Shown: positions 39,090 through 46,432 of the stretch, in pieces
Position numbering within the stretch: position 1 is the first letter of the stretch
Layout of the letters: each line of letters begins with the position of its first letter
NCBI GenBank assembly: GCA_919902495.1
Contig: CAKKRC010000087.1
Location: forward strand, 1-46,432
Direction of reading: 5' to 3'
Length of the DNA: 46,432 nt
DNA from: Nitrospiria bacterium
GTDB taxonomy: Bacteria > Nitrospirota > UBA9217
Made by a program: the position numbers and the translations under genes
Notes under the pieces: model-generated
The model's input: only the letters and a program-made list of their open reading frames with translations
The model's database searches: none
Told to the model about the DNA's origin: nothing

Positions 39090-39893
39090 ATGACGAAGAT
39101 CGTAATATTTTCAGACCTCGACGGGTCCCTGCTTCATCCGATATCGTATTCCTACGACGAGGCGGTGCCCGCCCTTGATTTGATCAGGGAACGGGACATT
39201 CCGCTTGTGCTCTGCTCCAGCAAGACACGTGCAGAGATCGAGGTGTACCGGAGGCGTCTGGACAACAGGCATCCGTTCATTTCCGAGAACGGCGGGGGGA
39301 TATATCTTCCCGCGGGATATTTTCCCTTTCACGGCCCTGGTGACCAGCGGGAAGAGTATGAGGTCATATATCTCGGTTCGCCCTATGAAGAGATTCGAAA
39401 ACGGTTCGTTGAGATGCGTGAACGGCTCGGGATCGCCGTTCGCGGTTTCGGCGATATGAGCATCGAGGAAGTTGCCGGCCTGACGGGGCTGTCCATTGAG
39501 GAGGCCCGACTTGCCAAACAAAGGGACTTCGAGGAGCCCTTTATCTTTTCCGATAAGCCTGATGACCGGTTCCTCAGGGAGATCGAAGGGGAAAAACTTC
39601 GCTGGACGCAGGGACGGTTCTTTCATCTCATGGGAGATCACCATAAGGGGAGGGCGGTCAATATTCTCCGCATGCTCTATGAGCGGAGGGACGGGCCGGT
39701 CATGACCATCGGCATCGGCGACAGCCTGAACGATCTCCCGTTTCTTCTCACTGTGGACAGGCCCGTGCTGGTCAAAAAAGAGTCCGGGAAGCATGATGCA
39801 AGGATCGACATTCCAGGACTGGTCCGGACGGAAGGCATCGGTCCGGCCGGGTGGAACGAGGCGGTGATAAGATTGGTCAGTGAGCTGCCATAG
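39090..39893 (+). CDS. HAD-IIB phosphatase, mannosyl/glucosyl-3-phosphoglycerate phosphatase type
   Basis: About 268 residues from the ATG at 39090 (MTKIVIFSDLDGSLL); ATGs at 39078 and a GTG at 39051 are alternatives and no clear ribosome site separates them. HAD motif I SDLDGSLLHP (D9, D11), motif II LCSSKTRAE, the cap-domain stretch FISENGGGIYLP, and motif IV GIGDSLNDLPFL are those of the MpgP/YedP group. It dephosphorylates mannosyl- or glucosyl-3-phosphoglycerate. A GT81-type synthase lies 4 kb downstream in the same run of genes, so glucosylglycerate formation is the most likely role. Confidence 0.88.
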   Translation: MTKIVIFSDLDGSLLHPISYSYDEAVPALDLIRERDIPLVLCSSKTRAEIEVYRRRLDNRHPFISENGGGIYLPAGYFPFHGPGDQREEYEVIYLGSPYEEIRKRFVEMRERLGIAVRGFGDMSIEEVAGLTGLSIEEARLAKQRDFEEPFIFSDKPDDRFLREIEGEKLRWTQGRFFHLMGDHHKGRAVNILRMLYERRDGPVMTIGIGDSLNDLPFLLTVDRPVLVKKESGKHDARIDIPGLVRTEGIGPAGWNEAVIRLVSELP

Positions 39894-39973
39894 CATCGGT
39901 ATGCTATAGTTATCATATCGAACGGCATCAACAAGAGACAGTCTATCCTATCTCTACGGAAGGGGGTGATACC

Positions 39974-40324
39974 ATGGGTTATTTTGAAAGTATCGACTGG
40001 AAAGGTATCAAGAAAGACCTGCAAAAGGGCATGGAGAAGGGAATGGCGGCGATGAAGAAAGGGGCCATCGTCGCTCAAAAGAAAGCAGGGGACCTGACGG
40101 ATGAGGGAAAGCGGCAGTATAAGATATTGGCGCTCAAAACGAAGGTGCATGAGGCGGTTTCCGACCTGGGCGCCCGTGTCTATGCTCTCATGGGGTCCCG
40201 GGTGAAGAACCCCGCGCTCGACGTCCAAGTGAAGAATATCGTAGCGCAGATAAAAAAACTCGATGCGCAGATCGCGGAACTCGAAAAAGAGCCACGTTCA
40301 GCCAGGACCAAGAAAACAAAATAG
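39974..40324 (+). CDS. Small Lys-rich helical protein
   Basis: 116 residues, start after GGAAGGGGGTG. Lys-rich amphipathic helices (KDLQKGMEKGMAAMKKGA, then KVHEAVSDLGARVYALMG) and a C-terminal coiled coil (QIKKLDAQIAELEKE). No membrane segment. The composition resembles small helical stress-type proteins. Unrecognised. It ends nine bases before the glycerate kinase gene and is probably co-transcribed with it. Confidence 0.72.
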   Translation: MGYFESIDWKGIKKDLQKGMEKGMAAMKKGAIVAQKKAGDLTDEGKRQYKILALKTKVHEAVSDLGARVYALMGSRVKNPALDVQVKNIVAQIKKLDAQIAELEKEPRSARTKKTK

Positions 40325-40333
40325 AATGCATTC

Positions 40334-41677
40334 ATGAGTACTATTCAGCAGGATCATCTTTTGGAGATTTTTAATACCGCGCTCATTGCCGTCGACCCCT
40401 CCTCTGCGGTGACCAAGGCGGTAATCATTGAGAACAGTCATTTTCATGCTGCGGGAGCCGCATATGATCTGGATGCCTACAACCGCATCCTCCTGGTAGG
40501 GGCAGGAAAGGCAACGGCGCGCATGGCTTTGGCTATCGAGGACTCGATCGGCGAGCGGATCACCGAGGGGCTCATCATCGTGAAAAAAGGTCCTGCCGCG
40601 CCGCTTCGGGTCGTCAAACAGATCGAGGCGGCTCATCCTATTCCCGATGAGGCCGGAGTTCAGGGCACGCAGAGGATCCTTGAGCTGGTCCGGCGCGCTG
40701 ATGCGAAGACCCTTGTCCTGTGTCTCCTCTCGGGAGGAGGTTCATCGCTGCTGGTAGCACCGCTTCCCGGCGTCACGCTGGAGGACAAGCAGAGGACGAC
40801 AGAACTGCTTCTCAGGGCCGGCGCGACCATCGATGAGCTGAATACGGTCCGGAAGCACCTTTCAGCCGTAAAGGGGGGCAGGCTCGCGCAGATCGCCCAC
40901 CCGGCAACGGTGCTTACGCTGATCCTTTCCGATGTCATCGGCGACCGGCTTGACGTGATCGCATCAGGGCCTACGGCGTCCGACAACTCGACCTTTTCCG
41001 ATGCCGCGCAAGTGATCGAGCGGTACCGGTTGAAAGCGGTGCTCCCCCCGGCGGTGACTGCGTTCCTTGATCGGGGCGTCGCGGGACAGGAGCCGGAAAC
41101 CGCGAGGAGCATGGATGCGTGCTTTCTCAGGACCAGGAACGTGATCGTCGGCAGCAGTGCCCAGGCCCTTGCCGCCGCCAGGGACAAGGCAACGTCCCTC
41201 GGATGGCGGCCGGAAGTGATCACGGCGGAGCTTCAGGGCGAAGCACGCGACGCGGCCCGTCTGCTGGCGCGGAAGGTCTTGCAAACACGGGATGAATTGA
41301 AGCCGGGCGAGCGGCGCTGTCTATTGTATGGCGGAGAGACCACGGTCATTGTCCGCGGGACCGGAAGGGGCGGCAGGAATCAGGAACTGGCTTTGGCGTT
41401 CGCCCTGGAGGTCGCAGGCGTGGACGGGATAACCTTGCTTTCGGCAGGTACGGATGGAACGGACGGCCCCACGGACGCTGCCGGCGCCCTGGTGGACGGG
41501 AACGTGGCATTTGTTGCGCGGAACCTCGGCATCCATCCTGAGGTATACTTGGGGAATAACGACTCCTACGGGTTCTTCCAACGGCTCGATGCGCATACCG
41601 GTGAACAACACCACCTTATGATCGGCCCGACGGGTACGAACGTGATGGATATACAGATCATCCTGATCGAAGGATGA
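40334..41677 (+). CDS. Glycerate 2-kinase (DUF4147/MOFRL type)
   Basis: 447 residues, the length of type II (GckA/TtuD) glycerate kinases. VGAGKATARMALAIED, LLSGGGSSLLVAPLPGVTLEDK, NTVRKHLSAVKGGRLA and GGETTVIVRGTGRGGRNQELALA (MOFRL domain) are diagnostic. It phosphorylates D-glycerate at C2 to give 2-phosphoglycerate. In this cluster it may recycle glycerate liberated from glucosylglycerate, or compete for the glycerate used to make it. Start at 40334 follows directly after the preceding gene. Confidence 0.92.
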   Translation: MSTIQQDHLLEIFNTALIAVDPSSAVTKAVIIENSHFHAAGAAYDLDAYNRILLVGAGKATARMALAIEDSIGERITEGLIIVKKGPAAPLRVVKQIEAAHPIPDEAGVQGTQRILELVRRADAKTLVLCLLSGGGSSLLVAPLPGVTLEDKQRTTELLLRAGATIDELNTVRKHLSAVKGGRLAQIAHPATVLTLILSDVIGDRLDVIASGPTASDNSTFSDAAQVIERYRLKAVLPPAVTAFLDRGVAGQEPETARSMDACFLRTRNVIVGSSAQALAAARDKATSLGWRPEVITAELQGEARDAARLLARKVLQTRDELKPGERRCLLYGGETTVIVRGTGRGGRNQELALAFALEVAGVDGITLLSAGTDGTDGPTDAAGALVDGNVAFVARNLGIHPEVYLGNNDSYGFFQRLDAHTGEQHHLMIGPTGTNVMDIQIILIEG

Positions 41678-41744
41678 GGGTGGCCGGCGATGTGCTCCAA
41701 AACTGCGCCGACGAGCTGTAAATATAACAGCGCGATGAGAACCG

Positions 41745-43004
41745 ATGACTAAGATCGTTGAACGTCAGGAAATCCGCACGATTCTCGATCGGGTCGGATC
41801 CGCAGACATCGTTGTGGGTATCCCGAGCTTCAACAACGCCCGTACGATCGGCCACGTGGTCCGCGCGGTGCAGGCGGGGCTCGCGAAATACTTTCCCGGC
41901 CACAAGGCGGTGCTCGTCAATTCCGACGGCGGGTCCCGGGACGGGACCATGGATGTGGTGCGGAGCACGCGCATCGAGGACCAGGCGGCGATCCTCGTGC
42001 ATCATAGGATCGACCCGGTCCCCGTTATCGCGACACCCTATGAGGGGATCCCGGGAAAGGGAAGCGCCTTCAGGGCGGTCTTCGAGATCTCCGACGCGCT
42101 GAACGCGAAGGCCTGCGCGGTCGTTGATTCCGACCTGCGGAGCATAACCCCGGAGTGGGTGGAGCTTCTGCTCAAACCCGTGCTTCGGGAAGAGGCGGAT
42201 TTCGTCGCCCCGTTGTATCACCGGCACAAGTTCGACGGCACGATCACGAACAGCATCGTCTATCCCCTGACGCGAGCGCTCTACGGCAGGCGCGTACGGC
42301 AGCCCATCGGCGGTGATTTCGGGTTTTCCGGAAAGCTTGCCCGGTTCTATCTTGCGAAGGATGTGTGGGGTACGGACGTTGCGCGGTTCGGCATCGACAT
42401 CTGGATGACGACTACGGCTGTTGCGAACGGATTTACCGTCAGCCAGTCATTCCTCGGCGCGAAGATCCACGACACCAAGGACCCCGGCGCAGATCTCTCC
42501 GCCATGCTCTATCAGGTCGTGAACGCCACCTTCGGGCTTATGGAGACCTACCCGGAGGTATGGAAAAAAGCGCAAGGCTCCGAACCGGTCCGGACCTACG
42601 GTTTCCAGTATGCTGTCGGTCTTGAGCACGTGAACGTGAACGTGGAGCGGATGCTCGGGATCTTTCGCGAAGGTCTCCGGAACCTCCGTGAGATATGGAT
42701 CGCCGTGCTCGGCCAGGGAGATTTTGGCGAGGTCGAAGCGCTCGGGAATACGGGGGACGAGGCATTTCACTTCCCGAGAGGCCTGTGGTCGAGGATCATT
42801 TATGATTACGCCCTTGCGTATCATCAGAGGAGACTGCCGGCAGAGCATCTGATAAAGTCCCTGACGCCGCTGTATCTCGGCCGCACCGCCTCCTTTGTAC
42901 TGGAGATGCGGGATGCGGACCAGAGCGGCGCGGAAGAAGAAATCGAACGGCTCTGCGAGGAGTTCGAGAAGAACAAGGAATATCTGCTGAACAACTGGAA
43001 ATGA
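41745..43004 (+). CDS. GT2/GT78-like glycosyltransferase, possible glucosylglycerate or mannosylglycerate synthase
   Basis: 419 residues. A GT-A fold is shown by VVGIPSFNNARTIGHV, the NSDGGSRDGT nucleotide-binding part and AVVDSDLRSITPEWVE (DxD). The later motifs RQPIGGDFGFS and RFGIDIWMTTTAV parallel EQPLGGE and DWGIDTLYT of Rhodothermus mannosylglycerate synthase (GT78). The protein therefore looks like an enzyme transferring a sugar directly to glycerate or to glucosylglycerate. It sits between glycerate kinase and the GpgS-like gene, in keeping with that idea. The donor sugar is unknown. Weak ribosome site. Confidence 0.78.
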   Translation: MTKIVERQEIRTILDRVGSADIVVGIPSFNNARTIGHVVRAVQAGLAKYFPGHKAVLVNSDGGSRDGTMDVVRSTRIEDQAAILVHHRIDPVPVIATPYEGIPGKGSAFRAVFEISDALNAKACAVVDSDLRSITPEWVELLLKPVLREEADFVAPLYHRHKFDGTITNSIVYPLTRALYGRRVRQPIGGDFGFSGKLARFYLAKDVWGTDVARFGIDIWMTTTAVANGFTVSQSFLGAKIHDTKDPGADLSAMLYQVVNATFGLMETYPEVWKKAQGSEPVRTYGFQYAVGLEHVNVNVERMLGIFREGLRNLREIWIAVLGQGDFGEVEALGNTGDEAFHFPRGLWSRIIYDYALAYHQRRLPAEHLIKSLTPLYLGRTASFVLEMRDADQSGAEEEIERLCEEFEKNKEYLLNNWK

Positions 43005-43017
43005 AGGGGGTATGATC

Positions 43018-43716
43018 ATGCAGGACTTTCTGACGCTGGTGCTGGAACCGTTCCGGGAGGTGTTTGCCGGGTTCAAACGATTTGCACCGAACATGCTGGC
43101 GATGCTCACAATCCTGATCGGGGGGCTGGTGTTCGCCCGGATCGTTCGCGCGCTGCTGCGCAAGGCGCTCACCGCGCTCTCGTTCGACGCTTGGAGCGAC
43201 CGCATGGGATTCACGGTCATGATGCGGAAAGGAGATCTTTGGACGAAGCCCGCGGAAGCGGTCGTTCGCGTCGTTTTCTGGTTCCTCGTCATCTTCACGA
43301 TCATGATCGGCCTGAGCGCGCTCAAGGTGCATGCTGTCAACACCCTGGTGGCCCAGTTCTTTCTCTATCTTCCGCGCGTATTATCCGCCGTGCTCATCCT
43401 GGTCATCGGATATGTAGCGGCAGGCTTCCTGAGCAGGACGGTCCTGATCGCGCTCGTGAACAACGGGTATCACTACGCAAAAGTGCTGGCCGAGGCCGTC
43501 CGGCTGCTGCTCATCGTCCTGATCCTTGCCATGGCCCTTGAACAGCTCCAGGTGGCGCCGAATATCGTCGTGGCGGCGTTTTCGATCATCTTCGGCGGTA
43601 TTGTCATAGCCCTTGCCATTGCTTTCGGCGCGGGCGGGATCGAGGCCGCCCGCAGGATCATCGAAAAAGGCGCGGCCGAGAAAAGCGAAGGAAAGGACGA
43701 CATCCAGCACCTGTAG
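43018..43716 (+). CDS. Membrane protein with mechanosensitive-channel-like TM-helix repeats
   Basis: 232 residues from ATG 43018, seven bases after AAGGGGG; ATG 43012 is nearer and less suitable. Conserved TM-helix repeats of the CmpX / MscS-like group: FAPNMLAMLTILIGGLVFARIV, then FFLYLPRVLSAVLILVIGYVAAGF, then FSIIFGGIVIALAIAFGAGG. No MscS beta-domain is present. It lies between the two glycosyltransferase genes of the compatible-solute cluster; a channel or sensor for osmotic responses would fit, but is only inferred. Confidence 0.82.
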   Translation: MQDFLTLVLEPFREVFAGFKRFAPNMLAMLTILIGGLVFARIVRALLRKALTALSFDAWSDRMGFTVMMRKGDLWTKPAEAVVRVVFWFLVIFTIMIGLSALKVHAVNTLVAQFFLYLPRVLSAVLILVIGYVAAGFLSRTVLIALVNNGYHYAKVLAEAVRLLLIVLILAMALEQLQVAPNIVVAAFSIIFGGIVIALAIAFGAGGIEAARRIIEKGAAEKSEGKDDIQHL

Positions 43717-43727
43717 GAGGCTCTTTC

Positions 43728-44936
43728 ATGTCCGATTTCTATCAGACCGGCGTTATCACCACGCTGCACCGGCTCGGGAAACCGTCGCTGGAGCGGATCG
43801 AGGGGGAGTTGCTGCATTTTTCGCGGACCCGTCCTGTCGCGCTCGTGCTTCCGGCGCTCTATTCCGAGTTCGAGGGACCGGCCATGCCGAAGATCGTCGA
43901 AGAGCTTTCGAAGGTGAAATACCTTTGCGAGATCGTGCTGGTTCTCGATAAGGCGTCGGACAAGGAGTTCCAGAAGGTGCGGGAGTTCATGGCGCCCATC
44001 CCCGGAGACGTCAAGATCATCCACAACGACGGCAGGCGCGTCATGGAGATCTACGACACGTTCAAGCGCAACGGCCTGAGCGTGGGGGAGCGCGGCAAGG
44101 GCCGCTCGGCATGGCTGGCCTACGGGTACGTCATCGCCAACGGCAAGTGCGACGTCATTGCGCTGCACGACTGCGACATCGTGAACTACAGCAGGGAGAT
44201 GCTCGCCCGGCTGTGCTACCCCGTGGCGAATCCGAACCTGGATTACGTGTTCTGCAAGGGATTCTACAGCAGGGTGACGAACAAGATGCACGGCAGGGTC
44301 ACGCGGCTCCTGGTCACCCCGCTCATCCGTTCTCTCCAGAGCCTTGGCGGCGAGCACCGCTTCCTCAAGTTCATCGACAGCTTCCGTTACCCTCTCGCCG
44401 GAGAGTTCGCGATGAGCACCGACATGGCGAGGGTCAATCGCATTCCCTGGGACTGGGGCCTTGAGGTGGGTTCCCTTGCCGAGGTGTACCGGAATTATTC
44501 CCCCCGGCGGATCTGCCAGGTGGATATCGCCGACACCTACGAACACAAACACCAGGTATTGTCCTCCGAGGACCCGGAGAAAGGGCTGATGAAGATGACG
44601 ATCGACATCTGCAAGTCGATCTTCCGGACACTCGCTTCGGAAGGGATCGTTTTTAGTGACGGTTTCTTTAAATCATTATCCGTGGCTTATCTCCGCCTTG
44701 CCGAGGACACGATCATGAAGTACGAAGCGGATGCTGCCATCAACGGCCTCGAGTTCGACCGGCACGAGGAGGCAAAGGCCGTAGAGTCCTTTGCGCGGGC
44801 CATCGCCATGGCGGCGGAGACATTCATGAAAAATCCCATGGGCACACCGCTGATCCCCAACTGGAACCGGGTAACCTCGGCCATCCCGGGGATATTGGAC
44901 ATGCTGAAAAAAGCGGTGGACGAGGATAACCGGTAA
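43728..44936 (+). CDS. gpgS: Glucosyl-3-phosphoglycerate synthase (GT81)
   Basis: 402 residues. Family features: VLPALYSEFEGPAMPKIVEEL, RGKGRSAWLAYGYVIANGKCDVIALHDCDIVNY (acceptor/donor region with the DCD metal site), FRYPLAGEFAMSTD and WGLEVGSLAEVYRN, matching GpgS proteins of glucosylglycerate pathways. It transfers glucose from NDP-glucose to 3-phosphoglycerate, giving glucosyl-3-phosphoglycerate, a precursor of the compatible solute glucosylglycerate. The product would be dephosphorylated by the HAD phosphatase encoded at 39090. Gap to the previous gene is only 11 bp; ribosome site AGGAGG. Confidence 0.9.
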   Translation: MSDFYQTGVITTLHRLGKPSLERIEGELLHFSRTRPVALVLPALYSEFEGPAMPKIVEELSKVKYLCEIVLVLDKASDKEFQKVREFMAPIPGDVKIIHNDGRRVMEIYDTFKRNGLSVGERGKGRSAWLAYGYVIANGKCDVIALHDCDIVNYSREMLARLCYPVANPNLDYVFCKGFYSRVTNKMHGRVTRLLVTPLIRSLQSLGGEHRFLKFIDSFRYPLAGEFAMSTDMARVNRIPWDWGLEVGSLAEVYRNYSPRRICQVDIADTYEHKHQVLSSEDPEKGLMKMTIDICKSIFRTLASEGIVFSDGFFKSLSVAYLRLAEDTIMKYEADAAINGLEFDRHEEAKAVESFARAIAMAAETFMKNPMGTPLIPNWNRVTSAIPGILDMLKKAVDEDNR

Positions 44937-45166
44937 GCGTGCGCCAGATCCCCTCCGGGCGAACTTAGAATCCTTTTGCTGTGAGTCGAAATGCTTGTAA
45001 AGAATAAACCCGCTGCTCCTCAATGCAGACCTTCGTGAAGGATCCCCCATCAGCAGAAAGATACGATGCGCTTCCGGACAGCGATGCATGCGCAAAGGTT
45101 TGTTCCGTGATGAACGCCAATTCGAATCCTGTTGACGGCGTCGCAAGGGATCACTATAGTACTGCC

Positions 45167-46393
45167 ATGAACGATCCCATAGACTTACACAAAGAAGAGA
45201 ACCCGTTCTTTCGCGGCGGTTATCTTTCCTTCACGCTATTCCTGAGCGGTGCATCGGTGCTCGTGGTGGAGATCGTCGGCGCCCGGGTGATCAGCCCCTA
45301 TTTCGGCGCATCGATCTTCGTCTGGTCGTCGCTCATCACGGTTACCCTTGTCGCACTGGCATTGGGGTACTGGTGGGGTGGGCGATATGCCGGGCAGCGG
45401 CCGGGGATCATCGGCATGTACGATGTCGTGCTGGCTGCGGCCCTGTCGCTTGCAGTCGTTCCCATGCTTCGGGCGCCGGTCCTTGCTCTGCTGGCTCCGC
45501 TGGGCATTCGAGCCGGTTCTTTCCTTGCCGTTACGGTTCTGTTCCTGCCGTCCCTGTTTCTGCTTGGCATGGTCACCCCTTGCGCCGTCGGGATCGCATC
45601 CGGGCCGGGTACGACGGTCGCCGCACTGACAGGACGGTTGTACGCGATCTCCACGATGGGCAGTGTTGCCGGGGCGCTGGCAGCAGGCCTCTTCCTCGTT
45701 CCGCTCCTCCCGGTGGACGGGACATTCTCGTTGTTCGCAGCCATGCTCGCGGTGACCTCGGCAGTTCCCTTTATTGCCGGTGGCCGACGCGGCCAGGCAA
45801 TCGCAGCTTTCGTCGTCCTTCTGTTTTGTCTTATCCAACTCCTTTGGCCCGACCGACTGCCGCATTCCGGCCAGGCAGCAGTCCTGTTCAGACAGGAAAG
45901 CCCTTATGCCGATGTGCGCGTGATCGAGAATGCCGCGGGGCGAAGCCTCCTCGTAAACGGCATTATGCAGGGCAGCATGGATCGTGACGGACTCCCCGCT
46001 GACCGCTATTTCTATACTGTCGATGCTCTGGTCCAGGCCTATCGTCCCAATACGCGGGACTCGTTGGTGATCGGATTGGGGACGGGCGCCTATTCAAAAC
46101 TCCAGCAGGCCCGGGGATTCAGAACGGACGCAGTGGAGATCGATCCCGTCGTGAGCATCGCGGCGAAGCGCTACTTCGGATACAACGAGGAGGCGGGGGC
46201 GTTGTATGTGCAGGATGGACGCGATTATCTGCGGAGCACGGCAAAGAAGTATGATTGCGTTTTCATCGATGTCTATGCAGCGGAATCCCTCCCCATTCAC
46301 CTGTTCTCGAGAGAATCCTTCCAACTGGCGGCCGGGGTGTTGCGGGAAGGGGGCATCGTTGCCGTCAATTTCCATGATGCTAGTACAGCGTAA
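45167..46393 (+). CDS. Membrane-fused spermidine-synthase-like protein, C-terminally truncated
   Basis: 408 residues from ATG 45167 (MNDPIDLHKEENPFF); the frame is open 48 codons further upstream with other ATGs, and no good ribosome site decides. The N-terminal half has about seven hydrophobic helices (LSFTLFLSGASVLVVEIVGARVI, ALALGYWWGGRYAG); the C-terminal half is a SpeE-type methyltransferase fold: DSLVIGLGTGAYSKL, DAVEIDPVVSIAAKRYFG, DGRDYL and DCVFIDVYAAESLPIHLFSRE. It ends abruptly with VAVNFHDASTA, where homologues continue by roughly 70-90 residues. AT-richer DNA follows at the window end, suggesting an insertion or rearrangement. Substrate unknown. Confidence 0.8.
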   Translation: MNDPIDLHKEENPFFRGGYLSFTLFLSGASVLVVEIVGARVISPYFGASIFVWSSLITVTLVALALGYWWGGRYAGQRPGIIGMYDVVLAAALSLAVVPMLRAPVLALLAPLGIRAGSFLAVTVLFLPSLFLLGMVTPCAVGIASGPGTTVAALTGRLYAISTMGSVAGALAAGLFLVPLLPVDGTFSLFAAMLAVTSAVPFIAGGRRGQAIAAFVVLLFCLIQLLWPDRLPHSGQAAVLFRQESPYADVRVIENAAGRSLLVNGIMQGSMDRDGLPADRYFYTVDALVQAYRPNTRDSLVIGLGTGAYSKLQQARGFRTDAVEIDPVVSIAAKRYFGYNEEAGALYVQDGRDYLRSTAKKYDCVFIDVYAAESLPIHLFSRESFQLAAGVLREGGIVAVNFHDASTA

Positions 46394-46432
46394 AATAAGT
46401 TCTTGCTAGTTAATGCTTTTCATGGCACACTC
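46377..46432. other. Possible insertion junction at the window end
   Basis: The reading frame stops soon after CATGATGCTAG, and the following DNA is AT-richer. GCTAGT occurs twice (near 46378 and 46407), and CCATG/CATGG flank the stretch. This would fit the end of a mobile element, but only about 50 bp are visible and no transposase can be seen. Confidence 0.3.

Noticed and set aside
45100-45165. A tRNA-like T-loop (AATTCGAATCC)
   Set aside because: The flanking bases cannot form acceptor, D and anticodon arms. No tRNA was found in the window.

Overview
The window is GC-rich, gene-dense bacterial chromosome carrying about 47 genes. No rRNA, tRNA, CRISPR array or complete insertion sequence was seen. 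The content suggests a respiratory anaerobe with abundant c-type cytochromes: a 13-haem cytochrome with a membrane cytochrome b, a Rieske/cytochrome b-c complex, a two-gene SUF system, an arsenate reductase, and two genes with in-frame UGA that look like selenoproteins. A GH57 branching enzyme, a DUF4212/solute:sodium symporter pair and a glucosylglycerate cluster complete the picture. Nitrospirota is the best guess and Desulfobacterota the main alternative. This is inferred from gene content; no 16S or marker gene is present.

Layout. 1-4.6 kb (minus strand): the N-terminus of a sensor protein cut by the window edge, a 13-haem cytochrome plus diheme cytochrome b electron-transfer pair, and a membrane metalloprotease with a small anchored partner. 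4.7-11.3 kb (plus): Nudix hydrolase, Rieske protein and cytochrome b-c fusion, a small arsenic/thiol cluster, a HesB/IscA-like selenoprotein, and SufC-SufB. 11.4-19 kb: an OmpA-type lipoprotein, a pentahaem cytochrome with an in-frame UGA, several small hypothetical proteins, a decayed paralogue fragment, and FabF with a PH-like membrane protein. 19-24.6 kb (plus): DUF4912 protein, GH57 branching enzyme, FAD-linked oxidase, and two L,D-transpeptidase-like proteins. 24.6-25.1 kb is an AT-rich gene-free island. 25.2-34 kb (plus): an acetate-uptake module (cNMP/CBS/DUF294 regulator, DEDDh exonuclease, DUF4212 protein, symporter, YggT-like protein, cation/proton antiporter, acetyl-CoA synthetase). 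34-39 kb: a small secreted protein, CBS protein with an ArsB/NhaD-type permease, a DUF6544-like protein, a Ca2+/Na+ exchanger-like protein and a LapA-like protein. 39-45 kb (plus): a compatible-solute cluster (HAD phosphatase, glycerate 2-kinase, GT78-like glycosyltransferase, membrane channel-like protein, GT81 glucosyl-3-phosphoglycerate synthase). 45-46.4 kb: a membrane-fused spermidine-synthase-like protein that looks truncated at its C-terminus near the window end.

Two themes stand out. First, two selenocysteine genes lie within 5 kb: one beside the SUF genes, where Sec replaces the first conserved Cys of an IscA-like scaffold, and one in a pentahaem cytochrome, where Sec follows a GHSIPDG motif. 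Second, regulatory DNA is unusually legible: many sigma70-type promoters with 16-18 bp spacers, two promoters positioned to give leaderless mRNAs (one for fabF), a divergent promoter pair sharing one -35 region, a repeated TCCTAGG palindrome upstream of two operons, and at least two families of hairpin-forming intergenic repeats. One such repeat appears to have supplied the N-terminal coding sequence of an L,D-transpeptidase.
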